Below are positions 19,797 to 34,480 of a DNA stretch of 64,000 bases, piece by piece. The stretch lies in NCBI GenBank assembly GCA_902539115.1, contig CACBHP010000001.1:43831-107830 (forward strand), written 5' to 3'. Made by a program: the position numbers and the translations under genes. This stretch comes from an uncultured Prochlorococcus sp. GTDB lineage: Bacteria > Cyanobacteriota > Cyanobacteriia > PCC-6307 > Cyanobiaceae. The notes under the pieces were generated by a model that did not search any database, was not told where the DNA came from, and saw only the letters and a program-made list of their open reading frames with translations. Numbering within the stretch: the stretch's first letter is position 1; every line of letters begins with the position of its first letter.

Positions 19797-21092
19797 TTAG
19801 CCATTTAAAGATTTAATTATTTCATTATTTAATTCAATTGTTTGAACTGAAACTTCTTCTTTTTCTAGAAGCGACCCTAGAAATAATTCTGCATTCCTCA
19901 CCCATTTATCGTCAGTATTTCCATAATCACTTGCGTCCGGCAGATCAAGTAATTTATTTGGAGTCATACCTTGGCCTTGAATATTATTACCTTTTGGGGT
20001 TAAGTAACTAGCCACTGTTATCGCAATACCACTATCTTCTCCCAAACTTTTTAGGGATTGAATTAAACCTTTCCCATAAGTTTGTTCTCCCATAAGAATT
20101 GATCTCTCATTATCTTGTAAAGAACCAGCAAGTATTTCACTGGCACTTGCAGTACCTTTATTTACTAAAGTCACCATTGGTCCATCAAAAGATGTCTCTT
20201 TTTGAGAAATAATTGCATCTTTGATTCCATTTCTATCTTTTGTCTCTACTACAGGTTTCTCACTCAATAAATAGTCTGCAACTGCTATACCTGAACTTAC
20301 TAGTCCCCCTGAATTATTTCTAAGATCCAAGATCAAGCCCTCAACTTCTTTCTCTTTTAACTCTTGAAGTGCCTCTTCAACTTTTTTGGGTACGCTTTCG
20401 CTGAATTGAGTTATCCTTAGATATCCTATTGTGTGAGAATCGTTTCTTAATCTTTTTGTTCTAACTGGTCTGAGATCTACTGATCTCCTCTCTAGATCGA
20501 CTTCCCTAATTTCTCCTGATTCGGAAGATATTTCAACTAAAACTTTTGTCCCTGATTCACCTCTTAACTTAGAGGCAGTACTTGCAAGTCCTAATTTTTC
20601 TGATGAGATTCCGTCCACTGTCTCTATCAAGTCCCCACTTACTATTCCAGCTTCTTCAGCTGGCGAACCCCCAAGAGTAGAGATAACTTTAACTCTATTG
20701 TCATCATCTTCACCTAATTGAAGGCCAACACCATTAATTTCACTCCCAAAATTGCTTGATTTCAGTAGTTCATAATCTTTTGGGCGTAAAACTCTCGTGT
20801 AGGGATCATCTAGAGGTCTTAACATGTCTTCAATTGCGGAATAAGCCTCTTCACTTGTTTCAATTTGTTTCTGTAATGTTTTTTGTCTAATTCTTTTCCA
20901 TTGGATTTCATCAAACTTTTCTGGATCATAAAAACCTTCGTTTACCAAGGTCCAAGCGTCAAGTACTAACTGCTTGCTATCACTGAGAGCATCCACTCTT
21001 TCAGTCAACAAAAGATTGATAGAAAAAACGATGATCATTGATGCAGTGATCACAGTTTTGAATGTTAAAAGTTTGTTAAAAGATGAATTCAT
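19797..21092 (-). CDS. ctpA: Carboxyl-terminal processing protease (S41 family)
   Basis: 431 aa from the ATG at 21092 (an in-frame start at 21113 is also possible). Signal peptide or anchor, hydrophobic TASMIIVFSINLLL, then a PDZ domain (GVGLQLGEDDDN to DLIETVDG) and the protease core with catalytic Ser in GTASASEILAG and Lys in YGKGLIQSL. CtpA-type enzymes remove the C-terminal tail of pre-D1 in the lumen; which of the several cyanobacterial Ctp proteins this is cannot be decided here. It is divergent from petB. Confidence 0.88.
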   Translation of the reverse strand: MNSSFNKLLTFKTVITASMIIVFSINLLLTERVDALSDSKQLVLDAWTLVNEGFYDPEKFDEIQWKRIRQKTLQKQIETSEEAYSAIEDMLRPLDDPYTRVLRPKDYELLKSSNFGSEINGVGLQLGEDDDNRVKVISTLGGSPAEEAGIVSGDLIETVDGISSEKLGLASTASKLRGESGTKVLVEISSESGEIREVDLERRSVDLRPVRTKRLRNDSHTIGYLRITQFSESVPKKVEEALQELKEKEVEGLILDLRNNSGGLVSSGIAVADYLLSEKPVVETKDRNGIKDAIISQKETSFDGPMVTLVNKGTASASEILAGSLQDNERSILMGEQTYGKGLIQSLKSLGEDSGIAITVASYLTPKGNNIQGQGMTPNKLLDLPDASDYGNTDDKWVRNAELFLGSLLEKEEVSVQTIELNNEIIKSLNG

Positions 21093-21163
21093 TGGGTTAA
21101 GTGTTAACACCAAGTATAAGAATTTTAAGTAAGCTCTTTATATCAAAGCTAATTTTTTTTTGG

Positions 21164-21820
21164 ATGGCGAATTCTTCATCTGTTTATGACTGGTTTCAAG
21201 AGAGGCTTGAAATCCAAGACATAACTGACGACGTAACTTCCAAGTACGTACCCCCTCACGTAAATATTTTTTATTGTTTAGGAGGCATAACTTTAGTATG
21301 CTTCTTAATTCAATTTGCAACAGGTTTTGCAATGACTTTTTACTATAAGCCAACAGTTACACAAGCTTATAGTTCAGTCAGTTATTTAATGACCGATGTA
21401 AGTTTTGGATGGTTAATAAGATCTGTGCATAGATGGAGTGCATCAATGATGGTTTTGATGTTAATCCTTCATGTATTTAGGGTTTATCTTACTGGAGGTT
21501 TTAAAAGGCCACGAGAATTAACCTGGGTTACAGGTGTTGTAATGGCAGTCATAACTGTAGCTTTTGGAGTGACAGGATACTCCCTTCCTTGGGATCAGGT
21601 AGGTTATTGGGCAGTTAAGATAGTTTCTGGTGTCCCAGCTGCAATACCAGTAATTGGTGACTTTATGGTTGAACTTCTTAGAGGTGGAGAAAGTGTAGGA
21701 CAATCTACTTTAACCAGATTTTACAGTCTTCATACTTTTGTATTGCCATGGTCATTAGCAGTTTTTATGTTGATGCATTTTTTAATGATTCGTAAACAGG
21801 GTATTTCAGGTCCCCTATAA
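21164..21820 (+). CDS. petB: Cytochrome b6
   Basis: 218 aa from the ATG at 21164 ([20 protein letters not shown]). An upstream in-frame start at 21101 is rejected because it would add about 21 residues that the family lacks. Four helices with heme-ligating His in [19 protein letters not shown] and [11 protein letters not shown]...LMHFLM, and the PFHP-side loop [13 protein letters not shown]. Core of the cytochrome b6f complex; cotranscribed with petD. Confidence 0.98.
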   Translation: MANSSSVYDWFQERLEIQDITDDVTSKYVPPHVNIFYCLGGITLVCFLIQFATGFAMTFYYKPTVTQAYSSVSYLMTDVSFGWLIRSVHRWSASMMVLMLILHVFRVYLTGGFKRPRELTWVTGVVMAVITVAFGVTGYSLPWDQVGYWAVKIVSGVPAAIPVIGDFMVELLRGGESVGQSTLTRFYSLHTFVLPWSLAVFMLMHFLMIRKQGISGPL

Positions 21821-21853
21821 ACTCTTATACTTAAACCATTATCGGTTCTCCAT

Positions 21854-22336
21854 ATGTCTACGTTAAAAAAACCAGATCTATCAGATCCAAAATTAAGAGC
21901 AAAGTTAGCTAAAGGTATGGGTCATAATTATTATGGCGAACCAGCCTGGCCAAATGATTTACTATATATCTTCCCAGTAGTTATCTTAGGAACTATCGCA
22001 TGCGTTGTTGGACTGGCAGTTCTCGATCCTGCAATGTTAGGAGACAAGGCAAATCCGTTCGCCACCCCCTTAGAAATTCTCCCCGAATGGTACCTATATC
22101 CAGTTTTCCAAATACTTAGGGTAGTTCCTAATAAACTTTTAGGTATTGCACTTCAAACACTAATTCCACTTGGATTAATGATTTTACCTTTTATTGAAAA
22201 TGTTAATAAATTTTCTAATCCATTTAGAAGACCAATAGCTATGTCAGTTTTCTTGTTCGGAACTTTTCTAACTATATATCTTGGCATTGGGGCATGCTTG
22301 CCAATTGATAAATCACTAACCTTAGGATTATTTTAG
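21854..22336 (+). CDS. petD: Cytochrome b6f subunit IV
   Basis: 160 aa: [20 protein letters not shown], the [17 protein letters not shown] segment of the quinol site, and three membrane helices. Full length. It lies 33 nt after petB; the invertase gene converges 2 nt beyond the stop. Confidence 0.98.
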
Positions 22337-22338
22337 GC

Positions 22339-23778
22339 TTAAATATTAAACATATCTAAATCTTCAAACTCATTTCTTAGGAAATGATTCATTAATAAAA
22401 ATCCAACAATTGTCCACGTTTGATAAGTTCTTGATTGCTGCCCAACCCAAGTACCTGTAGGTCCATCAAAATATTCTGCCCATTCTTGCTTAGGTAATTG
22501 ATTGAGTTGACACCAATATGATTCCTCTATTAAAGATTTCATTTCTTCCATGAGGATTACATCATCAGAACCATAATTTTTTTGATGCAATAGAACGGCT
22601 GCTCCAAAAAACCAAAGTAAGCTTGGCCAATGACCACCGTTATGATAACTCCAAGGCCAATTCTTTGGATCCGATCCAGTCTTATTTTGCCATTCTTCGA
22701 CATCCATATGAGGATGACAAATTCTCATGGGCATTTGAGCCATCAAATGTTGTCTGTTATGTAAAACTAATCTAAATAAAGCTCTTTGTTCCTCAGGAGG
22801 TAGTACTCCAAAGATACATGCTAAAGAATTTCCTAAACTGTAAAATCGAAAGTCAGGCCTTCCTGTCCTAATATTTCCTATTAAGTAACCACCTCTATTC
22901 TCTAACCAATCTTGTAGCCATGAAGGAACTACTTGGGGTTGAACGTTGAATTCATTGAAGTGTTGATCATCTCCATACTGCTCAGTTGGCCTTCTTCTTA
23001 AAATTTGCATTGTTTGGCTAGTAACCCAATAATGTTTTAAAAGAAAATTTCCTAAATCCTTAACCCATTGATTTGTGAGAATAAGTCTTTGGTCTAGAAG
23101 TCTACTAACATGATCTGCTCTACTTAATTCCATTAGATTTATACAACTTTTTAAACATCCATGTAGTAAAACTTCAACTTCTAGAGGTGCTCCCCATACA
23201 TCCATAGGTCTATCAATCATAAATGCACAATCTGGAACAAAAAGTACTGGAGTACCCTCAAATGTTGGATGCAGAACTAGATCTAGCAGAAGTTGAATAC
23301 CTCTTTGTACGCTTTGACTTTTTCCGAACGCATAATCGCCACTTTTATTGACATAATACCAACATAAAATGGGCCACCATAAACTTGCATCTGCTGAAGT
23401 AATCCTCCCTATTGACCTCTGACCATAGTCTCCTATAAGCTTCCCATTTTCTTCAACGAAACTAGTAGGAAATACGCCTCGTGTTTGGTAATTAGCGCTT
23501 TGCAACTCAAGACATACACTTAGAAACTTTTTTACAATTTCGTACCGTTTTTGTGTAATCAGGTAAATCATTACAGGAACGTTGTCTCTTAAAAATATTT
23601 CACCATAATTTAATTTTTTATTTTTTGTTGGGTGTTCTAGTGCAGCGACGCTTCCCACTAACTCGCCTGATATTTCAACCAAAGTCTTTTCGAAGTGTTT
23701 TTTTGCATTTGTTACAATTTTTTCTTCTTCAGAACTTGGTCTTACTCTTAAATTTTTTTGACTAAATCTTTCTGCCAT
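22339..23778 (-). CDS. Neutral/alkaline invertase (glycoside hydrolase family 100)
   Basis: 479 aa from the ATG at 23778 (MAERFSQKNLRVRP). A start at 23871 is in frame but its extra 31 residues look non-coding. Family blocks: YGEIFLRDNVPVMIYLI, GRITSADASLWWPILCWYYV, PVLFVPDCAFMIDRPMDVWG and WPWSYHNGGHWPSLLWF. It hydrolyses sucrose to glucose and fructose in the cytosol and would act with sucrose synthesis genes elsewhere. Confidence 0.92.
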   Translation of the reverse strand: MAERFSQKNLRVRPSSEEEKIVTNAKKHFEKTLVEISGELVGSVAALEHPTKNKKLNYGEIFLRDNVPVMIYLITQKRYEIVKKFLSVCLELQSANYQTRGVFPTSFVEENGKLIGDYGQRSIGRITSADASLWWPILCWYYVNKSGDYAFGKSQSVQRGIQLLLDLVLHPTFEGTPVLFVPDCAFMIDRPMDVWGAPLEVEVLLHGCLKSCINLMELSRADHVSRLLDQRLILTNQWVKDLGNFLLKHYWVTSQTMQILRRRPTEQYGDDQHFNEFNVQPQVVPSWLQDWLENRGGYLIGNIRTGRPDFRFYSLGNSLACIFGVLPPEEQRALFRLVLHNRQHLMAQMPMRICHPHMDVEEWQNKTGSDPKNWPWSYHNGGHWPSLLWFFGAAVLLHQKNYGSDDVILMEEMKSLIEESYWCQLNQLPKQEWAEYFDGPTGTWVGQQSRTYQTWTIVGFLLMNHFLRNEFEDLDMFNI

Positions 23779-24380
23779 TTCATTTATATCCCTATAATTT
23801 AAGCCTAGTTGTTTAAAGTGATTTTGAACAAAAAAAAAATTAATAAAAAATTTTTGTATAAAAGGTTGCACAATTACTGTGGGATGGTTTAATATTTTCT
23901 TCTGGGCAGAAATATTTTTTTTGCATTATTCAACCAATTACTTTAAATCTTATTTTTGGTAAATGAATGAATTTTTTGGAGATTTGATTTCGATCATTAT
24001 TTTCAGCCAGATGAAGGGTTTTCCCTTCGAAGTGAGTTATTCACTAGTTGTATAACTCTGCACCTAGAAAATTTAAAAACTTAGGAACTGATGCTTTTAT
24101 TGCGTCAAGAATAACTAAATTTTTTTAGTTGTTTCAAGATGTACATGCAATAAAGGTGTGAGGTCCCGTCAAGAATATAAAAAATGTCATCAATTGCTAA
24201 CTTTGGCTTTGATGTAAACGGATCTGAGATCTTGGAAAGTCACTTTAGAAATATTTTTAATGTGCACTCAATGTAATCCTTAAAAATTTAAGGAGGCTGA
24301 AACTAAATACAAAAAATTAAGGTTTTTATTTGGATGATGCAATTCAATTTGAGTAGATTTATCTACAAAAGGATTTGAAC
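23779..24380 (+). promoter_or_regulatory. rRNA operon promoter and leader
   Basis: About 600 nt upstream of 16S rRNA with no convincing protein gene; it must contain the rRNA promoter and processing sites. A 30-codon ORF (24184-24276, beginning MSSIANFGFDVNG) lies inside, but nothing else supports it. A GTGTGAGG octamer at about 24156 is discussed under findings. Confidence 0.6.
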
Positions 24381-25864
<1,484 letters not shown>

Positions 25865-25990
25865 ACAGGGAGACAACAAAATGTTTAATATTATTATTTT
25901 GTCACCTTAGGTCGATCGGTATCTCACGTTCTTAATTTATTAAGAATTTCATTTCCTAAGTTTTTCTAGGTCACACCCATTATTTTTCCT

Positions 25991-26064
<74 letters not shown>

Positions 26065-26076
26065 TATCTCTATGTT

Positions 26077-26149
26077 GGGGGTATAGCTCAGTTGGTAGAG
26101 CGCCTGCTTTGCAAGCAGGATGTCAGCGGTTCGAGTCCGCTTACCTCCA
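26077..26149 (+). tRNA. trnA: tRNA-Ala(TGC)
   Basis: 73 nt in the 16S-23S spacer, 12 nt after tRNA-Ile: acceptor GGGGGTA/TACCTCC, anticodon loop TTTGCAA reading TGC, T-loop TTCGAGT, discriminator A. Confidence 0.96.
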
Positions 26150-26405
26150 CTGATTACCACCTCTTCCATATTCTGTAGAAAGGAAATGTTTTGAGTTGTG
26201 ATCAAATTCTGAACGAATCTAGCTTCCTAATGAAATCATTAAGATGCTGGACTCATTGATTAAATTTCATTGTTTTCAGAGAACCTTGACAACTGCATAG
26301 ATTATTTTTAAAGACAATAAGCATCTTTTAATGATGCAGATTTATTATTTGTGCGAATGCATTAATAACAATTCTATTAAGCTGATGCTTCAATTTTGAA
26401 GTTAT
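26150..26405 (+). other. Internal transcribed spacer before 23S
   Basis: Gene-free spacer. It contains GAACCTTGACAACTGCATAG at about 26281, which matches the box-A-like antitermination and processing segment found in cyanobacterial spacers, and pairing sequences for 23S processing. Confidence 0.6.
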
Positions 26406-29282
<2,877 letters not shown>

Positions 29283-29345
29283 ATAAACTTAATTTGTTGT
29301 CTTTAATTTATATATTTTTCTATGCAGTTCTCAAGGTTCACACTA

Positions 29346-29462
29346 TCCTGGTGTTCATGGCGATGTGGAACCACTCCGATCCATCTCGAACTCGGTTGTG
29401 AAACGCATCAGCGGCAAAAATATTTAGGGGGTAGCCCCTTGAGAAAATAGCTCAATGCCAGG
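29346..29462 (+). rRNA. rrf: 5S ribosomal RNA
   Basis: About 117 nt, beginning TCCTGGTGTTCATGGCGATG and closing with ATGCCAGG, which pairs to the start. It contains the conserved loop GATCCATCTCGAACTCGG. It is 63 nt after 23S and followed by the operon terminator. Confidence 0.95.
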
Positions 29463-29473
29463 TAAAAATATTT

Positions 29474-29508
29474 AAAAGGGTTTACTCTTCTTGAGTAAGC
29501 CCTTTTTT
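29474..29508 (+). terminator. rRNA operon terminator
   Basis: A 14-bp stem (AAAAGGGTTTACTC / GAGTAAGCCCTTTT, one G-U) with TTCTT loop and a T-run. It also abuts the mutM stop from the other side and could act bidirectionally. Confidence 0.88.
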
Positions 29509-30385
29509 ATTTTTGGCATTTTGGACACCAATGGGTACTTCTTCCAGTAATTTTTTGTCTTTCAATTAAACTGCCACATTTACGACATTCTTTTCCAGTT
29601 CTTCTGTAAACATTTGTCTGTAAACCAAAATTCCCATTCTCTCCTTCTAAGTCCCTAAAATCGCTAAATGTCGTCCCCCCAGAACCAATACTTTTTTTTA
29701 ATACAGTTACAATTGATTCTTTGAGCTTGATTAATTCATTCTTCTTTATTGTTCGAGCTTCCCTAAAAGGGGCGATGCCAGCAGAGTATAAACTTTCATC
29801 AGCATAAATATTACCTATACCTGCCACTATTGTTTGATCTAACAAGATAGCTTTTATAGATTTTGTTCTCTTTGAAATAACTTTCTTAAGATAATTTGCA
29901 TCAAAGTCTTTAGAAAATGGTTCTGGTCCTAATGAACCTAATCCTTTAATTATTTTGTTAAGCGATAGGTCTTTTTTAATCAACCACATTTGACCAAAAC
30001 TTCTTACGTCAACGTACCTAAGCTCATTATTATTTTTATCGAAAAATCTTACTCTTGTATGTTTACAAGGATGAGTTGATTTTTCAATGAATTTGAAATA
30101 TCCAGTCATTCTTAGATGAATTACAAGAAATCCGTTATTTTGGGAATTTTCTAGAGAAAATTGAGCATTCCTATTTTTTACTTCTTTTAATTGAGCTATT
30201 AAATATTTTCCTCTTCTATCCCATTTATAAATAAGTGAGTTCAGAAGTCCTTTAATGAATTCTTCTTTGTTTGATGGGAATGCAACAGTTGAATCCCTAC
30301 AGACTTCTACTTTTTTAATAATAAAATTATTAAGTTTTTGCTCTAAACCTCTGCGAACAGTTTCTACTTCAGGTAATTCAGGCAA
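29507..30385 (-). CDS. mutM: Formamidopyrimidine-DNA glycosylase
   Basis: 292 aa. Removes oxidised purines such as 8-oxoguanine. TTG start gives [13 protein letters not shown] with the catalytic Pro2 and Glu3 exactly placed, which fixes the start. C-terminal zinc finger CRKCGSLI...WCPKCQK. It begins 4 nt after psaE, so repair is cotranscribed with a photosystem I subunit. Confidence 0.95.
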   Translation of the reverse strand: MPELPEVETVRRGLEQKLNNFIIKKVEVCRDSTVAFPSNKEEFIKGLLNSLIYKWDRRGKYLIAQLKEVKNRNAQFSLENSQNNGFLVIHLRMTGYFKFIEKSTHPCKHTRVRFFDKNNNELRYVDVRSFGQMWLIKKDLSLNKIIKGLGSLGPEPFSKDFDANYLKKVISKRTKSIKAILLDQTIVAGIGNIYADESLYSAGIAPFREARTIKKNELIKLKESIVTVLKKSIGSGGTTFSDFRDLEGENGNFGLQTNVYRRTGKECRKCGSLIERQKITGRSTHWCPKCQK

Positions 30386-30389
30386 TTAT

Positions 30390-30599
30390 TTAAGCTTTCT
30401 CTAATTCACTTTCAGCGAAATTATTTGTATTTGCTCCACCATCAGTTCCGCTTATCCCCGCGTAATTTACTTTATCGAATCTGACTACACAGTTATATTT
30501 AATACCTGAGGTATCAACTGAAGCAACTTTACCTATTTCATTGTACCAATATGATTCTGGTCTTTTTACTCTTACGAGATCTCCTCTTGAAATTGCCAT
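30390..30599 (-). CDS. psaE: Photosystem I subunit IV PsaE
   Basis: 69 aa SH3-like stromal subunit: [42 protein letters not shown]. It docks ferredoxin on photosystem I. Expected length. mutM follows 4 nt downstream. Confidence 0.97.
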   Translation of the reverse strand: MAISRGDLVRVKRPESYWYNEIGKVASVDTSGIKYNCVVRFDKVNYAGISGTDGGANTNNFAESELEKA

Positions 30600-30679
30600 T
30601 ACTATTAATTTAACTTTTTGTAGAATAACTCATCATTAATATTCTTAGACAAATTATTCACACATATTAATTAAAAGTT

Positions 30680-31450
30680 TTAACAAAAATCATCTATTAA
30701 ATTATTTTCGAATTCTTCTTTAGCAGGCTTACTTCCCATCCATTTCCTACCAGGTATTCTTACATCTAATTCATTTGTATCACAATTAATTGAAAGAATA
30801 AGTTTTTTATTTTCTTGATTTAGTACGTTTAAAACTTTTTTACCTTTAATATCTTTATATGATTTACTTTGAACAATTATAGGACCATAAATTTTTTTAT
30901 CTAACTCGAGTGAGACATTATTTTTTTTATCTTCTGTTGTTTCATAATTTTCTGAATTAATTGTGTTCTTTTTTCTTATTATGAGCTTTTGACCAACTTT
31001 TATTGAATCAGGATTATTGAGATTATTAATCTTTATCAGATCAATCACTTTTAAATCATATTTGTTTGATATCTCAGTAAGATTTTCACCAGTTTGAACA
31101 ATGTGATAATTATTTATTAAATCAGATTGTTTTGTAAGATTTTCAGTAGAATAGTGAATAATAAGATTTTGGCCAACAAAGATATAATTTTCATCTTTTA
31201 AGTTATTCAATTTAATGATTAAATTTTTATTTATCGAATAGAATTTTGAAATACTTGATAATGTATCTCCACTTTTTACAATATGAATTTTTTTTATTTC
31301 AGTTTTTTCTTCAGTAATTGATTCTTTTTTAGCAATATTTTCAATTCTATTTTTTGCTGAAAATATTTTTTCTTCTGATTTTATCAATGAGGGATTAAAA
31401 AAATTAATAAATATGGCAATTACTAAAAATGCAAATTTCATAAAGCTCAC
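30680..31450 (-). CDS. Exported LysM-repeat protein
   Basis: 256 aa. Signal peptide (about 1-23), then two LysM domains, HIVKSGDTLSSISKFYSINK (about 55-98) and HIVQTGENLTEISNKYDLKV (about 116-159), and a C-terminal region of unknown fold. LysM binds peptidoglycan, so it should act at the cell wall. No catalytic domain is recognised. Confidence 0.82.
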   Translation of the reverse strand: MSFMKFAFLVIAIFINFFNPSLIKSEEKIFSAKNRIENIAKKESITEEKTEIKKIHIVKSGDTLSSISKFYSINKNLIIKLNNLKDENYIFVGQNLIIHYSTENLTKQSDLINNYHIVQTGENLTEISNKYDLKVIDLIKINNLNNPDSIKVGQKLIIRKKNTINSENYETTEDKKNNVSLELDKKIYGPIIVQSKSYKDIKGKKVLNVLNQENKKLILSINCDTNELDVRIPGRKWMGSKPAKEEFENNLIDDFC

Positions 31451-31513
31451 TATTTATTTAAAGATAATCTTTTAATTTAAAATCGCTAGGTTTTTGAAAA
31501 CAATTTAAGTAAT

Positions 31514-32905
31514 TTAAACCTGAAAAATAAACTTTAAAAATTTCTTTACTCTTTCGTAGGGAGGATACCGCAGATTTGAATCAAATAAAAAACCTTTAAA
31601 AGTAATAGATTTTTGATTTGAAAAATTGCGAAACCCCTCCTCTCCATGAAATTTACCAATACCACTTTGCCCAACGCCTCCAAACGGTAAATTTGGAATA
31701 AGTACTGGTAACATCACATCATTTATACAAATTGTTCCTGAGCTGGTTACTTGTGAAATATGATTATGGATTTTTTTATTGCCTCCAAATAAGTAGATTG
31801 CTAATGGTTTTGATGATTGACTAATCTGTTTTAAAGCTGATTCCTTATCATTGATTCCAATTACTGGAAGTAGTGAACTGAATAGTTCTTTTTGCAAAAT
31901 ATCTGTTTCATTTAATTTAGTTCTCAAGATTGTAGGAGATATTTTCAATTTTTTTTTACTATAAGTCCCCCCAAATAAAATTCTTTTCTCTTTTTTATAT
32001 TGTTTGAGAATTTCTACAGTTGATGTAAATTGCTTTTTCTCTAATTTTGATAAGTTTTCGGAAATAATTGGATTATCTCCGTAAAAACTTATTATGTATT
32101 TCTTTAATTTTTCTATAAAAATATTTTCAATTTCTTTATCTACAAAGATATGATTCGGAGCCATGCAGGATTGACCAGAATTAAAAAATTTGCCCCAAAC
32201 AATTCTTTTAGCAGCTACTTCTAAATTTGTATTCTTGAAAACAATTACAGGATTTGTTCCGCTTAACTCAAGAGTTAATGGAGTTAAGTTTTTTGAAGCT
32301 AATTTCATTATAGATTTTCCAGTTTCAGTACTTCCTGTAAAAAAAATGTGGTCAAAATTTTGTTCAATTAATTTTATGGATTGTTTATTATCTCCCTCTA
32401 CTGTCATTAGGACATCTTTATGGAAATATTTGGAAGTAAGCTTTTTAATAAGTTTTGAGGTCGCAGGACATTTCTCTGAAGGTTTTATAACTGCAGTATT
32501 TCCTGCTGAGAAAATATTTACCAATGGCTTTAAAATATAAAGCAATGGATAATTATAAGGACCAAGAATTAAGATACACCCAAGAGGTTCATAAATAACT
32601 TGGGATGATGATGGAAATAGATAAAAAGGTGTATCAATCTTTTTAGGTCGCATCCAATAATTGAGTTTCTTTTTTATGAGTGAAATTTCTTCTTTCACTA
32701 AAAGGATTTCTGAAAGCCCTTCAATTTCAGATTTACCGAGATCAACAAAAAGTGATTTTATTATCTCTTTTTTATTTTCATCCAAAAGTTTAGAAACTAT
32801 ATTGATATGATGAATCCGCCATTTTATATCTTCAGTTTTTCCAGTGAGAACTGTATTTTTTAATTTATTAATATCTTCTAAATGAAAGTTATCAGAAATT
32901 TTCAT
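31514..32905 (-). CDS. Aldehyde dehydrogenase (class-3-like)
   Basis: 463 aa NAD(P)-dependent enzyme. Catalytic Cys in FFNSGQSCMAPNHIF, catalytic Glu in LTLELSGTNPVIV, cofactor loop FTGSTETGKSIM. It lacks an N-terminal extension and ends in a hydrophobic/basic tail like the fatty-aldehyde dehydrogenases of cyanobacteria. That substrate assignment is inference. Confidence 0.85.
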   Translation of the reverse strand: MKISDNFHLEDINKLKNTVLTGKTEDIKWRIHHINIVSKLLDENKKEIIKSLFVDLGKSEIEGLSEILLVKEEISLIKKKLNYWMRPKKIDTPFYLFPSSSQVIYEPLGCILILGPYNYPLLYILKPLVNIFSAGNTAVIKPSEKCPATSKLIKKLTSKYFHKDVLMTVEGDNKQSIKLIEQNFDHIFFTGSTETGKSIMKLASKNLTPLTLELSGTNPVIVFKNTNLEVAAKRIVWGKFFNSGQSCMAPNHIFVDKEIENIFIEKLKKYIISFYGDNPIISENLSKLEKKQFTSTVEILKQYKKEKRILFGGTYSKKKLKISPTILRTKLNETDILQKELFSSLLPVIGINDKESALKQISQSSKPLAIYLFGGNKKIHNHISQVTSSGTICINDVMLPVLIPNLPFGGVGQSGIGKFHGEEGFRNFSNQKSITFKGFLFDSNLRYPPYERVKKFLKFIFQV

Positions 32906-33061
32906 TTTTTACCTTTTAATAGTATTAAATATATCAGAGGATAAATTTTAAATAACTAAGGTTTTTAGCCAATTAAATCAAAGTGAATGATTTATGAGAA
33001 ATAATCAAATTTATTAATATTGCCTTTAAAAATTCAAATTTTTCTTGGTTAGTATATTTCT

Positions 33062-33952
33062 ATGAGGGAAAAATTTTCAATTAGGTTGATATCTATAAAA
33101 GAGATACCAGAAGTCACAAATTGGGCAAGGTTAGAAGGTTTTTCTCCTGGAATGGATGATGTATCAATTTATAGAAATACTGATAAACAAGGGGTATGGG
33201 TAGCTTGTCTCGACAATAATCCCATAGGCTCAATTGCGTGTATAAAATATAATTCCTCGTATGGTTTTATAGGTTTATTTATCGTTAAAAAAGAATTCCG
33301 AAATAATGGATATGGAGTGAGATTATGGAAACATGCCCTGGAATATTTAAAAAATGTTGATTGTATTGGTCTTGAGGCTGCCCCAGATAGATTGAATGAT
33401 TACTCAAATTGGGGGTTTAGAACATCTTCCATTACAAATCGATGGAAATTAAATGGATCTCAAGATTTTCCATTGAGAAATTTCTATAAAGATCAATTTC
33501 ATTCTTTTAAAGTTGTCCCGGGTAATAAAATTTCTTCTGAAGCAGTCTTAATTTATGATGATCAAAGAGAACCTAGCCCCAGGCCACATTTTCTAAATGA
33601 CTGGTTGAAAAATTCTCATGGTAATGTCAGTGCAATTGTCGATAATAATGGGATGTGCCATGGATTTGGAAGAATAAGACCTTGTGTATTGGAGGATAAT
33701 GAACAAGGCTGGAGAATCGGACCTCTTTTAGCGGATACTCCACCACTTGCCGAACTGTTAATAAGGGAGTTAGTTGGTGATTTAGATTCCCAAATCTTAT
33801 TGGATTGCTCTAATCTGAATCCTTATGCAAATTATCTTTTGTCAAGTTTGGGGTTTGAGGAAATATCAAAAACTTACAGAATGTATAAAGGCATTCAACC
33901 TTCCTGCCCGATGAATCAAGTATACGGACTTGCCTGCTTGGAACTGGGTTGA
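33062..33952 (+). CDS. Double GNAT-family N-acetyltransferase
   Basis: 296 aa. The first GNAT domain is clear (GFIGLFIVKKEFRNNGYGVRLW carries the acetyl-CoA loop, about 73-94), followed by a second YitH/HolE-like domain (about 165-290) with GFGRIRPC and GWRIGPLLADTPPLAELL. The acceptor substrate is unknown. Confidence 0.8.
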   Translation: MREKFSIRLISIKEIPEVTNWARLEGFSPGMDDVSIYRNTDKQGVWVACLDNNPIGSIACIKYNSSYGFIGLFIVKKEFRNNGYGVRLWKHALEYLKNVDCIGLEAAPDRLNDYSNWGFRTSSITNRWKLNGSQDFPLRNFYKDQFHSFKVVPGNKISSEAVLIYDDQREPSPRPHFLNDWLKNSHGNVSAIVDNNGMCHGFGRIRPCVLEDNEQGWRIGPLLADTPPLAELLIRELVGDLDSQILLDCSNLNPYANYLLSSLGFEEISKTYRMYKGIQPSCPMNQVYGLACLELG

Positions 33953-34024
33953 TTTCCTTTAAAGCGTTCAATTTAATTTATCGTTCTGTAATACTGAAAG
34001 AAGTTTGTTTGATTATCCATAAGC

Positions 34025-34273
34025 TTAACTTTCTGAAGGTTTCAAAATTTTTTCTACAATATCGGCGTTGATTATAGTGATCTCTCCGTTATCAATATTG
34101 GCAACTTGAAACAAGGTCCATGAATTTGGATTTCTAGCTCCTCCAATACAGTCGATAACTTGACCGACCCAATAATTTTTATTCTTTTCCTTGGTATTTT
34201 TGCAATTTTCTTTTTTAATTGCGACATAATCACCAGGCTTAACGAAAAGAAACTCAGGATTTACCGAGCTCAC
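34025..34273 (-). CDS. DUF3104-type small protein
   Basis: 82 aa. PGDYVAIKKENC...YWVGQVIDCIGGARNP...FQVANIDNGEI resembles the DUF3104 family known mainly from marine picocyanobacteria. Likely a small beta-barrel; function unknown. Monocistronic. Confidence 0.65.
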   Translation of the reverse strand: MSSVNPEFLFVKPGDYVAIKKENCKNTKEKNKNYWVGQVIDCIGGARNPNSWTLFQVANIDNGEITIINADIVEKILKPSES

Positions 34274-34370
34274 AATAAATAGCTAATAGTATATATGTAC
34301 CATAGTAAATTATTAGTTTTGTTGCCGAACTTTGAATTATTTCGCAAACTAGGGATAATGCAAAAATAAA

Positions 34371-34463
34371 ATGGAATCAACCGAAATTGCTATATTTTCA
34401 ACATTATTGGGGTTAATTTTAGCTTTGACTGACGCTTATATAGAAAGAAATATTCCTGGATAA
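34371..34463 (+). CDS. Single-pass membrane microprotein
   Basis: 30 aa (METS-like start MESTEIAIFSTLLGLILALT, then DAYIERNIPG). The size and topology resemble small photosystem subunits, but I cannot match it to PsaM, PsbX or others. ATG start after an A-rich leader. Confidence 0.45.
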   Translation: MESTEIAIFSTLLGLILALTDAYIERNIPG

Positions 34464-34480
34464 TATTTTCAATTCATTTT

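Noticed and set aside
24184..24276. 30-codon ORF in the 16S leader
   Set aside because: Short, single, and inside an rRNA leader; no supporting feature.
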